This document shows, in pieces, positions 23,960 through 36,166 of a stretch of DNA of 64,000 bases. A program made the translations under genes and the position numbers. A model generated the notes under the pieces. It worked only from the letters and a program-made list of their open reading frames with translations, was not told the DNA's origin and searched no databases. Source of the stretch: Branchiostoma floridae (Eukaryota; Chordata; Leptocardii; Amphioxiformes; Branchiostomatidae); NCBI RefSeq assembly GCF_000003815.2, contig NC_049980.1, positions 23,139,249 to 23,203,248 on the forward strand, read 5' to 3'. Position 1 is the first letter of the stretch; each line of letters starts with the position of its first letter.

Positions 23960-26900
23960 ATGGGTGTGATCTGGTGGAGTATCTGCTTCTTCCTTGGGCA
24001 TGCAGCAATCCAAGGTAATATTTTATATTTGATTACAAGTAATCTGTGTATTCTGCAAGACTATAACATCTTGTTACACTAGAAGAGTCACAAATGTGTT
24101 CCACATTTATGTACCCGAAAAAAATGTGATGCTATGTGACTTTGGGAAGATTATACATGTAAAAGTATGAAATTTGGAGAAAATGCGAATCAAGGATTGT
24201 GCTTTAATTGCAAAAATGTAAATGTATAAGAGTCGGTTGATCATGAATCTCTAGATTGAAAACAAAATTAAAATGTGATCCTATGTAAGAAACTGTGATT
24301 GACCATGGTCTTGAAACGTCGTGGGTGTAATTATGTGAAGTTACAACACCGTCAAGGAGGCAAAGAAACATGCAAAGTATTGACTTTATGAACGTTCAGT
24401 ATGATAGACGCAACATATGTTTGGAACGTCATATTATAAAATGTGATTTACTTTCACATTTCTTAACATGATGTTTTAGAACAGTTTGGACATGAACTAA
24501 ATGTCAGCAACAAGTTCAATTCTGATCTTATGATTTCACATTTTAAAACGTGTGTTCATGGGGTTGCTCCGGACACTTTCATTTCACATATCATTGAATG
24601 AGTAAAACTGTAAAAGAAATGTGACCTGCCACAGTTACATCATATAAAGACTCGCTTTTCTGCCAAATTTCAATGGTTTGGTGAACATGCAATTGTACGT
24701 GGTTTCATGTGATTTGATGTGCTATTTTCCGTTTAACATAAAATTCACATAATGAGCATTTCCCATTATTTGACCCAATGATGATACGGGTAGGAAATGG
24801 CTTGCATTTTTTTAAAGTTTTAATAAGTGTGCCGATTTTTCCTATGAAACAGATTTTTACATTGTTTGGCAGCCATAAAAAATTACTGCTATGAATGGGG
24901 TATCCGGAATTTGTATTTCACCATTTTCTTCTTCTGCATAGTTTAAAGCCTATTTTTTATATGCACCTTGCCTGGTGTCATTTCAGGTGTAATTTCCATT
25001 CCGATACAACAAGAATTACTGGATAAGTTGTTCAAAACTAACGAGTACAACAACGAGGTCCGACCAGTGATGGATGTCCATGAAGCTGCTGTCGTCCGTA
25101 TCACCCTGACCCTGGAGCATATCATAGATATGGTAAGGTACCTGTATCGTACATACACTTTTACCTGCAGGTCTTCCTTCTCCCGTATTTAATTCTTGTC
25201 GTGGAAATATTTTGAAAAGTATTCAATATTTGTACTGAGATTTCTACGCGAAGCCACCCCTTCCTGTTTAAGGCGGGGTTGTAGATCCGCTCATAGATGG
25301 CCTCTCTGACTCTCATACTGCCATGTGTCAAGGACCTGCCAGTTCATCGTAGTGACACGAAGAAGAGTGATGGATGTCACTCAAAACGTCAGGAAACAAT
25401 CTCCGAATTTTACCCAGCTAGCTGTAGACACTGAAGAGTCTTTACATATTGTTAACCTAGATGTTTCACATTCATAAACACTATACAGACCAATGGTTTG
25501 TCATACTGCTTCCATTCTGTTGCAATGATGTTACGTAACTCGATCAATCGATTTCCAAAATGGAGTTTTGCTAAATGGATACAGAACGCATTAAGATGTC
25601 GCCCTGTGTCCTATGGGAGAAAATGGCGTCAGCATGTTCAATATCTTCGATCGCCACAAAATGCCTTAATGAGCGCAAGTAAACTGCGAGTATGTATATA
25701 AAGTGGATGGTGTTATTCGTTGCCCAATGGGGCATTGAAATCTTGGACGTTTTAGAATACAATGGGCAAAACTTCATCATAAATGGAAAGCAATGAAATG
25801 TCAGTTAGTGCCCACTGCACATCATTACCCTCTCCCTCTAATTGCACCACATCATTCTATATACATATAGCAAAATAGTGACCAAGTTTATAAGTGCGAT
25901 TACCAGGTTTATTGCTTATCAGATCATAATTTTTACTTTCAGAATGAGCACGACCAAGTTCTTCAGACTAAGATGTGGATAGACATGGTGAGTACTAATG
26001 ATAGCTGGCAACTGTGTGTGAGAATAGTATATATAGTCTAAAGATTAAGGAAAGTTACCTCAAATACACTTCAGCTGCAAATTAAATTCAGCAATGACGA
26101 ATTCCACCTCTAGAATAGAAAGTAGGTAGAGAGAACTGATTTACTACAAGTGGATGCATGGCCAGAACTCTATTCAGATCTTCCGTGAATAATTTCATCA
26201 GGATGTAAAATCACTGGAGAACAGGATTCTTTATTCAAAACAGATAGACATACAGCCGCAGCCGACATTTCGGTGACGTTACGCGGAGATTCCAAATGTA
26301 TCATTTGATGGATAATTAATGATGGAAAATGGTAAATGGAAGCAAAAGGGGGAGGCAGGAAATACTGATAAGATTGAATTGACGGGAAAGATCTAAGTAA
26401 CATCCCTTCCACTGACGCAGGACCCAATATGATTGAGGAATCTGATAAACAATGTCACGCAGTGCCCCCACGTCCAAGGAAAATTGGTTTCATGGAGCTA
26501 GGTACATGGTACAAGACCTGTACTCCAGCTGCAGTGTAGACAATGCAATTTCTAGCATGATGTATTTGTTTTTTCAATCTTGCAGCAATTAAAAAGTATG
26601 TTACTTTCAACTGATAGACTAGACAAAAGACCCCAATATATACTGATCTTGCATTTAGAGCTCCTTCGTATTTCAATTGAAACTGCTACAAGGTTGAAGA
26701 ACAAAATTTATACATTATGCCTGTAAACAGTTCAACGAGTTCCTTTGTGATGATGAGTTCCTTTCTGACATTTTTCAAAGAAGTTTTATAAAAGGTTGCT
26801 TTACAATGCAGGCATGGCATGACGGCAGACTTGTGTGGAACCCTGATGACTACGGCGGAATGGTGAACATGACCATCAAAGCAGGGGATGTTTGGAGGCC

Positions 26901-29008
26901 TGACATGGCCCTGTATGATAAGTAAGTAATATGAGCATAGAGCTGTCTGAAAGATAATGCATTGTTTATCAGTTTGTTTGTTTGTTTGTTTGTTTGTTTG
27001 TTTGTTTGGCTGGCTGGCTGGTTGGCTGGCTGGCTGGCTGGTTGGCTGGTTGGTTGGTTGGTTGGTTGGTTGGTTGGTTGGTTGCTTGCTTGGTTGGTTG
27101 GTTGGTTGGTTGGTTGGTTGTTTGGTTGTTTGGTTGTCCTTTCAGTTGGCTGGCTGGTTCGTTGTCCTCTCAGTCGGCTGGCTGGCTGGCTGGCTGGTTG
27201 GTTCGTTGGTTGATTGTCCTCTTAGTTGATGAAGTGATTTCATTATACAGCGTTGATCAAGGCTTCAGTGGCTGGCCAGTCAATGTCTTGCTGCTGCATC
27301 ACAACGGGACGGTGACATGGGCCTTCCCCACAGTCCTGTCCACCAGCTGTAATGTGGACGTCTCTGGCTTCCCGTTCGACGAACAGCACTGCCACTTCAA
27401 GTTCGGCTCCTGGATGCACGACGCCTCCATGCTCAGGATTGACGATAGCGTCAAAAGTGGGGATCTCTCGGTAAGACAGAGGAAACTTTTTCAATAAAGA
27501 ATAATTACATTCTTTTCCTTTCATAGTATTACCTTAACTTGAATGTCATGGTCTTCACTGCAATATCGTCTGAAAGAGTTATAATGTGTGTTTTTTTCAG
27601 CAATTGAGGGAAAGTGCCGAATGGGACGCACATTCATTCCCAGCGGAGTTTCGTAAGAAGGCTTATGGCGAGATCATTTACGATGAAATCATTTTCCATT
27701 TGATCATGAAGCGGAAATGGCCCTTTTACTTCTTAAACCTGATGTTCCCTTGCTTCATGCTGGCCCTGTTGGCGACACTGAGCTTCTACCTACCGGCAGA
27801 GTCAGGGGACAAGGTGAGACATGCATCGATAGAAATGCATCAGGTATGGAAAACCTCATAATGCCATGAATCACTCATGTACAGTTCTGCTGTGTGCGTA
27901 GCCAGATGTGAGAAATTGATATAAATGTTGGAGTCCACAGTTGGAGAGAAATCAGAATTTCCTCCCATGTTTATTGTACCATTCTATCAATTCTAGGTTT
28001 CGTTTGGAGTGACTGTGCTTCTGGCTCTCGCCGTCTTTCTCCTCATGATAGCAGAGGACATGCCACCGAGTGAATCAATTCCTTTGATAGGTCTGTGTTA
28101 ACCTTTTTATATAACAACGTTGCCATCACTTTCATGTGCGGTATTCAGACAATCAAATAGCTTAATATTCCGAGCCGTTGGCTCTAGAGCTCTTTGAATA
28201 ATACCAAAGTGTGTTCCAACTCATTCTTGTGATGGCTGTCAATGATTTCATTCTCTTGTCTCCAGGCTGGTACGTGATCGTGACTTTGGTCCTCCTGTCC
28301 CTGTCCCTGTTGCTGGGCTCCATTGTGGTCAACCTGAGCATCTGTACCGCTGACACCAAGCCTGTCCCTGCCTGGGTCCGTCGCCTCGTCCTCCGCTACA
28401 TGAGCCTCGTGCTGTGCATGGGGGATCTGAGTGAATGTCGCGTTGTTGATGAAGAGCAGGTGAACATATCAATTGTAATGAGTGATTTCCTGTTTTTTTT
28501 TTCTGTTAGAAGAAGGTTCCAAACGAACTACCGACAAATAAGTACACGTTTACCTGCTATCTGTTGCAGAAGTCAGTGGAGACCGGGAAGAGGATTCTGG
28601 ATGATAGAACCCTGCAGGTGCTTCAGATCAACACCCGAGAGGAAAATGGCCCGGAAGTGAAGAAAGCAGATGGGTGAGGTTAAATTCCTCTTCTCATTTT
28701 TCCACACCCTCTCCCAATTCAATGTACTAAATTTACCCGTCCTGCGAGTCGCTGGAAAGTTTCTCACCGGTCCTTCTCACTTTTTCTCCTGTCATAGTGA
28801 GCATCTCCCGCTGAACGGTGGAATGGAGGAGCTGCTGGATCTGGTGCGGAGTATCGCTAACCGTCTGGAGGAGGAGAGGGAGGGAGAGGCACTGGAGAAC
28901 GACTGGAAGCGTGTGGCCCGCGTATTGGACAAGTTCTTCATGGTTCTGTACCTGTTGACTAGCGTCACAGTCATTGTGTTTACTTGTGTAGATGGTATGG
29001 CTGGCTGA
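23960..29008 (+). CDS. Nicotinic-type Cys-loop receptor subunit, tandem copy 1
   Basis: Ten exons (23960-24014, 24987-25132, 25943-25987, 26812-26921, 27251-27470, 27601-27813, 27997-28090, 28266-28459, 28570-28673, 28798-29008) encode 463 residues. The 45-bp third and 110-bp fourth exons are the classic nAChR sizes. Order: signal peptide; ligand-binding domain with loop [10 protein letters not shown], Cys-loop C152-C166 (13 residues between) and [10 protein letters not shown]1 after RKWPFYF; M2 preceded by ESGDK and running [23 protein letters not shown]3 in exon 8; a short cytoplasmic loop of about 110 residues; TM4; C-terminus at DGMAG. Acidic rings at both ends of M2 point to cation selectivity. 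The loop-C vicinal Cys pair of alpha subunits is absent, so it is non-alpha-like or binds another ligand. Expected at the plasma membrane as part of a pentamer, perhaps with its neighbour. Confidence 0.92.
26973..27214. repeat. Compound (GTTT)n/(GGCT)n/(GGTT)n microsatellite
   Basis: About 240 bp of 4-bp units change from GTTT to GGCT and GGTT types in intron 4 of receptor copy 1, ending about 35 bp before the exon-5 acceptor. All three plus-strand frames are open through it, purely because the units contain no stop codon. Confidence 0.97.
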
Positions 29009-30530
29009 TCCGTCAGTCATCTACTGTCATAAACATATTTTGAAAGCATGGTAATGATCGCATTATTCTCTGTGTGTTGTCCAGACGAGAATGTCTGTTT
29101 TAGGACGGAAATGCCAGGCTTGTTAAAGCTGAGTTAAAGTTGAAGGAATTAAAAAGATTCATTTGAAACAAATGTGTACATGTTTTAACTATGCACCCTG
29201 GATGTGCATATATGAATAACAAAATGCATGGTTTAAAGATAAGTTAGAAATGACAATTGGACCGTAGCTTACTCACAGTGATACCTGACACGAGTGGGGT
29301 CTAGTGTTGATGATATATTCAGAGGACTTGCAAAACCAGTTGGCATAGTCAAAGCTCTTACAGGGCTCTTACATTTACACTTCGCCAGGTATCTATCTTC
29401 TGTATCATTATGAAAGCCTATATGATCCAAGTATCTCCATTGGAATCCTAATTCGAACCTAGAACGTCTGCTTATTTCACTTATATTTTGGTCAAAACGT
29501 ATTAGTTGATATTCAATCTTTAATTTCAACGGGGAAGGACTCATGCTCATCATACTATAAACTATAGTTATTTAGGATCGAACCACCAAGAATTGTAGTG
29601 GGGCATGTAATGAATAAGGAATGAGGGGGGTAAGTGTAATGATATTAATATATTACGCAGCATATTACATGGTGAATAGATAAGCCTATACATGAGATGA
29701 CACAGACGAACTATAAACCAAGTAAAAAAGCCTTGATGATTCAACGAACATGATTGTGCAACTTGTTTACGCATGACAACACCATAGCCGACTGTAGAAT
29801 TATTTCACAATATGAAGACAATAAACTAGTAAGCCTCCCAGTGCTTGTGCGTGGTTTGTATCCATCATATGTAGTAACATGTTAGTGTGGAATAGTATCT
29901 TTAATGACATTATGGTCAGTTAGCTGATTACGAAAGTTTCAGACATTGTTAAGGTCTTCTTTCAATGGACCGATTGCCTTTTTCGGTTATCCAGTATGTG
30001 TCTCTATGCTTATTTTAAAAAGAGTATAGCTTACCCATCATAATAGAGTAAAATTTCACACACAAAAAATGAACATACCTACAAGAGCACTGCTTTAAAG
30101 CTCTCCAGGGTTGGTGGACAGCTTGTAATTTGTAACTAATTTTCATATTCTCAAGTTTTCCATGTCTCCTTCAGTGAAAATTTATTGCCAAACATAAATC
30201 GTCTGCAATCATTTGTTGTTATTTGTTTGTGTTATTCATGTCAGAGTAGTTCAATCTATAATGGTGCCTTACATTGAGAGTGTTTCAATAATTCTTGAAC
30301 TGAAAGCAAAGATTTCCATTATAAGAAGCTATTCCCTAGTGGACGAACTTTGTTTGATTTGAGTTAATTGCCTATGGGCATGAATTATGCATTCTAAAAT
30401 CTAATTGGACCGATCCGTCTCGTTCTGGCTCAGATATTAATAGAATTTATTCATTCACCACTCTCACGTGCCAATCTTTTCCGGATGGTGCTTCCAGAAC
30501 GATTGGCAACTATCGCCAAAACAAGTAAAA
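29009..30530. other. Intergenic space between the tandem receptor genes
   Basis: 1.5 kb, AT-rich. A 94-codon minus-strand ORF (29269-29553) has no recognisable domain. No TATA box is evident directly upstream of copy 2, although CCAATT-type and GATATTAATAG sequences lie near 30400-30445. Confidence 0.3.
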
Positions 30531-33500
30531 ATGTCCCGACATGTCGTCTGGTGGAGCCTTCATCTCCTCAGCATTTGGGCATCCCTCCAAAGTAAGTTGC
30601 TGCATGTTGCCGGAATGTCATTAGTGTTAGCTTTTTGGACTAAGAAATCATGTGATACACACACATGTATGTCTGTGTTTCTGTGATTCTATACTTTTGG
30701 GCATTCTTGACGCCATATTCAAGAGCTTGTCGGAAATTCATGTTTTCTTAAACAACAAGTTTGCATTCACAATACGATTTTTGGGCACAACTAATGCTAA
30801 TTTTTCAACATAATTTTCAAAGACGTTCTGGTGGCCCTACAGTGTTAAGAATATTGCGTTCAATCTTAAAGGCCCAATGTCATGTCGGTGAATTTGTATC
30901 TTTAACACATTGTTTAAGATGCTGTTCGGGACAAAATGCCTCTTAAAACCAAGCCAAGGAAAACAGCATTAATCGTGAGGTCACAGATGTACTTTCATTT
31001 GAGCATCGATTGTTGGTTTCATAAAACTCCCTGTACATTACATTCTCCCTTGTTTAATTTTTACAACATAAACTCCAGCAGCTGGATAGATTTCTAACTG
31101 GTCAGACGTTTTAAGAAGCAGTCACTATCTTAATCGGTGACTGATGTATTTGGTGCTGCCTGAACGTCTGAAAACTTGCAGTTTTCAGTTACTATCCAGT
31201 TACTTGAGTAATTGTTATCTAGTCTCTCTTATTACCTAGATGTCTAACCTTCATATCGAAACATGTTTGATTTTTCTTCCAGGCGCATTGTCACTTGGCT
31301 CACAAAAAGACCTACTTCAGAAGCTGTTAGTTGATTCCGGCTACAACAGCGACGTCCGACCGGTCAAACATGCCAATGAGAGTGTGCTGGTCAGCATCGA
31401 CCTGTCACTGGAGCAGATCATTGACCTGGTAAAGCGTTATAAAATCTACTACATTGCCGGACCAAAACGTGAAAAACATTGTCGTTAACTACACGCGAGC
31501 GCTTCTGACATGTATCCATGTGTTGATAGGTTGATATAGATTCTGCTGCTTCAGAACAGCACTAAGAAATTGTGAATGATTCCCAGTAGGAGATTGGCTT
31601 TGCCAAAGTAGGTTACAACTTGAAATGGGTTTAGTTGCAAAGTTTGATCCTGCACACCGGAAACACTCACCAAATATTTGAAATAAGTTATTGTTATTTG
31701 GCAGCATGTTGTACAGATGCCCTTATTTCAGTCAGTCTGTTCAGACGGGGATGTTTTGATGTTTGGACTGTCTATGTCAACATGATTAAGTTACTGGCCT
31801 AAATCATTTCTCTCGCCAGAAAGGGCAGACATTCACGTTACAAAATCATCTAATAATACAAAGATAATGTTGTTAGAAGGCTTAGCACGTGAAAAACTTG
31901 ACAGAAACGTATTGATTTCTGATACCTTAAGTGCAATCCAATGCAAAAATAAAATCAGTACTCATCCCATATCTCGCCATTAATGGTCAAACACCGTTGT
32001 AAATTAGTTTAAGGCAACAATACATGATCTACTACCCACTGACCCGAAACGCTCCAAACCAAAATTCCATTTCCTGAACAAAGCAACTCCCTTGGGTATG
32101 GTTATGGCAACGATTTGGAAGCGTAAGGAGCGGAAATGTTGTTATAGAAAAGTTTCATCTATGGTTGATGGTTGAGACACTTCTAGTCTTACAGCTATTT
32201 CGACAACTTGCACAGGTTAAAAGCATTCATAGAATTTGAAGTAGATCTTGTACATGAGTCACTCAGGTTCACCCAAGTACCCGTCTCCGGTGTGAGCTAT
32301 CAAAGTCAGTCACGGCAACGACGTATTATATTGTAGCTGTTCCTGGCTTATAGTAAGACAAAGTCATGTTCTCTACGTGTAAAGAAACATGTTTTGAAGT
32401 TGTTTTCCAAATCGACTACACATGTTGAAGTGTTCACTTAAATAATACAATTACAAAGTGGCAAAATGTAAGCATAAAGCATAGTTTTCACACTGTATCA
32501 CGAAGAGTGGTTTTGATGATCCTTGCAATGCTACAATTGTAAAACGGCTATTTGTGAAACAATGGGCACCTCACAATTTGCTCATCGTATTAATACATTG
32601 CAGAGTGAACCCGAACAAGTACTGAACAGCAAGATCTGGATGAAAATGGTAAGTAAGTATCAACTTAACTCAAGTCAAGCAAAGACATACCATCTTTGAA
32701 GCTTACTCCGGCCAATATTTACCGTCCAATTTCCCCAACAGCCTCACCTTTTCTGTTCCCTCCTTAATACGTAATTGTGGCACATGTTGCAGATGTGGAA
32801 GGACGTCAGTCTCCAGTGGGATCCTGATGAATATGACGGCATGACGAACATGACCATCCGGGCAGACGAAATCTGGAGACCTGATATTGTTCTCTTCGAA
32901 AAGTACGCAACTTTACTTATGACTTGTTGTAAGCGTCGTTATCATATTGTCATCATCCCATTCATCGAATGCTGTTTCTTTCATGCAAAAGCACAATGCT
33001 GTAAGTTTATAGCACACTGATTAATGTATAAACAATATCATACTTACCGTACTTAGTCCCAGGGAGGGTAGACTGACCACAAGTCGTTAATCTTCAACTA
33101 CGCAGTGTTGACCAGGGTTTCAGTGGTTGGCCGGTTGACCGTGTCAGAGTGGACAGTGATGGGACAGTGTACTGGGCCTTCCCTGTGGTAGCATCCACCA
33201 GCTGTGACGTGGACGTCGTAAGCTTCCCTTTCGACGCGCAGGCATGTCCACTCAAGTTTGGGTCGTGGCTTCATGACAGATCAGCCATCAAGCTTGACCG
33301 CACCAAGACAGCAGGGAATTTGGTGATAACTTTTAATATGAATCTGATAATTACTTTTAATACCGGGCAATGTATCTGTATCTGTATAACCGGTATAACG
33401 GCCCTTCGGCGTAAAGCTAAAGCTAGGGGCACAACCCGCTGTACGTGCGTGATGCGTGGTGTCTACGTGCCAAAACGTGGGCAATCGTTTGGGATCCGTA

Positions 33501-36166
33501 AGTGGTAAGTACGTTGTAAGCACGTACAATTCAACTCACTTGCCATTTGCGCAACGAACGATGCACGCAACCGGCTCACGGCCAGGCGTGGCGTGCAGAT
33601 CTAGACCACATACTTACGTATTATACTCTTGCCACTCCTTCCCACGTTTTCAGAAAAACGTGGCGGATATGACGTCCCACAAAAACGAACGGACAAAAGC
33701 ATGTACGGACAAAAGCATGTGCCCTTAGCTTTACACACCAGCTTCTCAAGCACGTGGCGCGGCAGCAACTGGTTATGTTAGATTGGACGACCTGTTACAC
33801 CTAACCTTTGCACATTTAATTGCAAGTGTTGTTTAAGCTAGTGAGGATGCCCCTGCAACTTGATCAAACAAGTTCTATTCCACGATAGTTCTAGGAAAAT
33901 AAGAGCCTTTGAATACATCAATCTTGATGTTTCTAGTACTCGAAGGCATGACTTTTCGTGTTCTTTTCTGGGCAGGTATAGATGGTAATCATTGATCAAT
34001 TATCCAAGGTGGCATCCATTCTATTTTGATCTGACACAATTCATTGCACAACTTATCCTCTGCAGGTATTAAAGCCAAATGCTGAGTGGGAAGTTGCATC
34101 TTTCAAGCCGATAATTAAGGAGAAAAAGTATGGTTCATCTATTTTTGATGAGGCAACATTTATTTTGGCCATGGAGCGGAAATGGTCCTTTTACTTCTTC
34201 AACCTACTGTTCCCCTGCTTCCTGTTGGCCCTGTTGGCGACACTGAGCTTCTACGTGCCTGCAGAGTCAGGGGACAAGGTACGTGATTATGTTGCTAAAC
34301 CCATACAAACCTACTCTCCAAGCAGAGGTTAGGCACCGGCTGTTTTTAACGTTTTTAGTCGTTTTTACTCAGGTTTTGACACAGCAAGATATAATACAAA
34401 ATAGAAAACCCGATAAAACGACTAAATAAAACGTTAGAAAAACAACCGGAGCCTAACCTCTGCTTGGAGAGTAATATAAATCTACATTTTCACCATTACC
34501 AAGAAGCAAGAAGAAGCCGAACTTCTAAGTTAGACCAGGTCTATGATACTATTATGCATGTCCTGTTTCTGTTGTGACATATACTTAGCTCGGTTGTGCA
34601 AAACATTCATTCATTCATTATTGACTGTCTATGCAGTACTACATAGCATTTGTACTTGTGACTTGATTTGACTTGAACGTTAGAGGTAGCGTTAGCACAG
34701 CCATGTATGCCAACACAAGTCCATTGGTTTCGAAAGGTATAGAAAATGATAATGAAAAAAAAAACACGCGTTATTCCAAGCCTTTGCAAGCTGCTGAATA
34801 CATTGATTTTGGGGTATTAATGTTACGGAACCGAACATAAGTTGATTTTAACTTATCTACAAGACTTCTGGTTCCATTGCTTTACAGATATCCTTCGGGG
34901 TGACTGTGTTGCTGGCCCTGTCGGTCTTTCTCCTCATGATTGCGGAGCAAATGCCCGTGAGTGAACATGTCCCCTTGGTATGTAAGTATCAATTAATTCT
35001 TTTCATGTTAATTGTTTTTCATGGCATGTCTGGGGCTTCAAGACTAACGTATTTTATGTATATTTAGACTGTTATCTGCATAATACACATTAGCAGATAT
35101 AAGACATTGCTGGCCATTGCCGAAGTCGAGAATTTGACAAAGGCATGTTTGTACCTATAATGACGATTTTAGATAGAAGGTATTCGTCAGGCTTTTGCTA
35201 CCAACAGTGTCTCAACCTACCTCCAGCTTGGTACGTGATCGTGACTTTGGTCCTCCTGTCCCTGTCCCTGTTGCTGGGCTCCATTGTGGTCAACCTGAGC
35301 ATCTGTACCGCTGACACCAAGCCTGTCCCTGCCTGGGTCCGTCGCCTCGTCCTTCGCTACATGAGCCTCGTGTTGTGCATGGGGGACCTGAGCGGATCTC
35401 TGGCTGTCAAACCGGACCAGGTAAAGCGATCAAGTAGAGAAACAACAGAAAAGGGGCCGAGGAACAGTCCGACGAGTGTTAAGAATAGATCTAAATTTCT
35501 AGGTATAGTATGCAAAATGCCATCTTTTGCTACTATGAGCTGAAAGTGATCGATTGCTTTGATTATCTGGTGAATTTCTTGTGTTACTTTTGTCTCAGGA
35601 AACAGATGAACCAGGAGAGAAGACGACCCTGGATGACAGCACCATGCGAATCATCCGGGCAAGTGTTGGGGAGCCGGGGGAGTACCCTGAAGGACCTAAC
35701 AAAATGGAAGGGTACGACTTATCCTAGCATTTAGACAAGCAATGTTACTTGTCTGTCTGCACGATAGATTCCGAGTCAGAGTGAAATTGTGGTTGCATTG
35801 AACAGAATCCATGGCCTATACATCCTTTAAGGTAGTAGTTCTTACAGCGCACATGGTGCAGCACATTCTACCAGTTACACAGCATAATCTGTTATTTTCA
35901 GAAAACCTAACATGGCCGGAACCAACCTTCTGATGGAGGATCTGGTGCGAGACGTGCGCAACATCGTCAGCCACCTGGAGGACGAGCGGGAAGGACAGGC
36001 GCTGGAGCACGACTGGAAGCGTGTGGCCCGCGTCATGGACAAGTTCTTCATGACCCTGTACCTCCTGACTACTCTGTTCATCATCCTGGCCACCTGCCTG
36101 GATGGCGTCGTTGGCTGGTCCACCAGGCTGGAGCAGCAAAGGCAACAACTGGAGGCAAAAGTATAA
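30531..36166 (+). CDS. Nicotinic-type Cys-loop receptor subunit, tandem copy 2
   Basis: Ten exons (30531-30591, 31283-31428, 32604-32648, 32793-32902, 33106-33322, 34066-34278, 34888-34981, 35227-35420, 35599-35711, 35902-36166) encode 485 residues, with the same intron positions and phases as copy 1. Signal peptide; loop A WRPDIVLFE (Tyr replaced by Phe against copy 1); Cys-loop C154-C168; KFGSWLHD; TM1 after RKWSFYF; GDK then M2 [23 protein letters not shown]3; variable loop; TM4; and a C-terminal extension after DGVVGW of about 18 residues that copy 1 lacks. No loop-C Cys pair. The outer M2 ring carries EQ rather than ED. Exon 5 is one codon shorter than in copy 1. Probably arose by tandem duplication of copy 1, with which it could co-assemble (inference). 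Confidence 0.92.
31082..31199. mobile_element. 118-bp MITE-like element ending CTGGATAG
   Basis: CTGGATAG at 31082 faces CTATCCAG ending at 31199, and each end is followed inwards by a copy of TCAGACGTT in matching orientation. The rest of the TIR is diverged. It lies in intron 1 of receptor copy 2, just upstream of exon 2. Confidence 0.5.
33411..33734. mobile_element. Short TIR element in receptor copy 2, intron 5
   Basis: The left end GTAAAGCTAAAGCTAGGGGCAC and the right end (inverse complement GTAAAGCTAAGGGCAC) form an inverted pair about 324 bp apart, the left one carrying a small extra GCTA-type insertion. 'GCACAACCCGCTGTACGTGCG' follows the left end. Target duplication not identified. 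Confidence 0.45.
34310..34475. mobile_element. 162-bp MITE with TA target duplication
   Basis: The near-perfect inverted ends CTCTCCAAGCAGAGGTTAGG are flanked on both sides by TA (34312-34313 and 34472-34473), and similarity continues to the TTAACGTTTT/AAAACGTTA block. TA duplication and short size fit a Tc1/mariner-type MITE. It lies in intron 6 of receptor copy 2. Confidence 0.7.

Noticed and set aside
26957-27497. Long Trp/Leu/Gly repeat ORFs (up to 171 aa) in three frames
   Set aside because: They are translations of the tetranucleotide microsatellite, which lacks stop codons. Only 27251-27470 within this span is a real exon.
29269-29553. 94-codon minus-strand ORF between the receptor genes
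   Set aside because: I looked for reverse-transcriptase or other transposon motifs and saw none; the length is within chance for AT-rich DNA.
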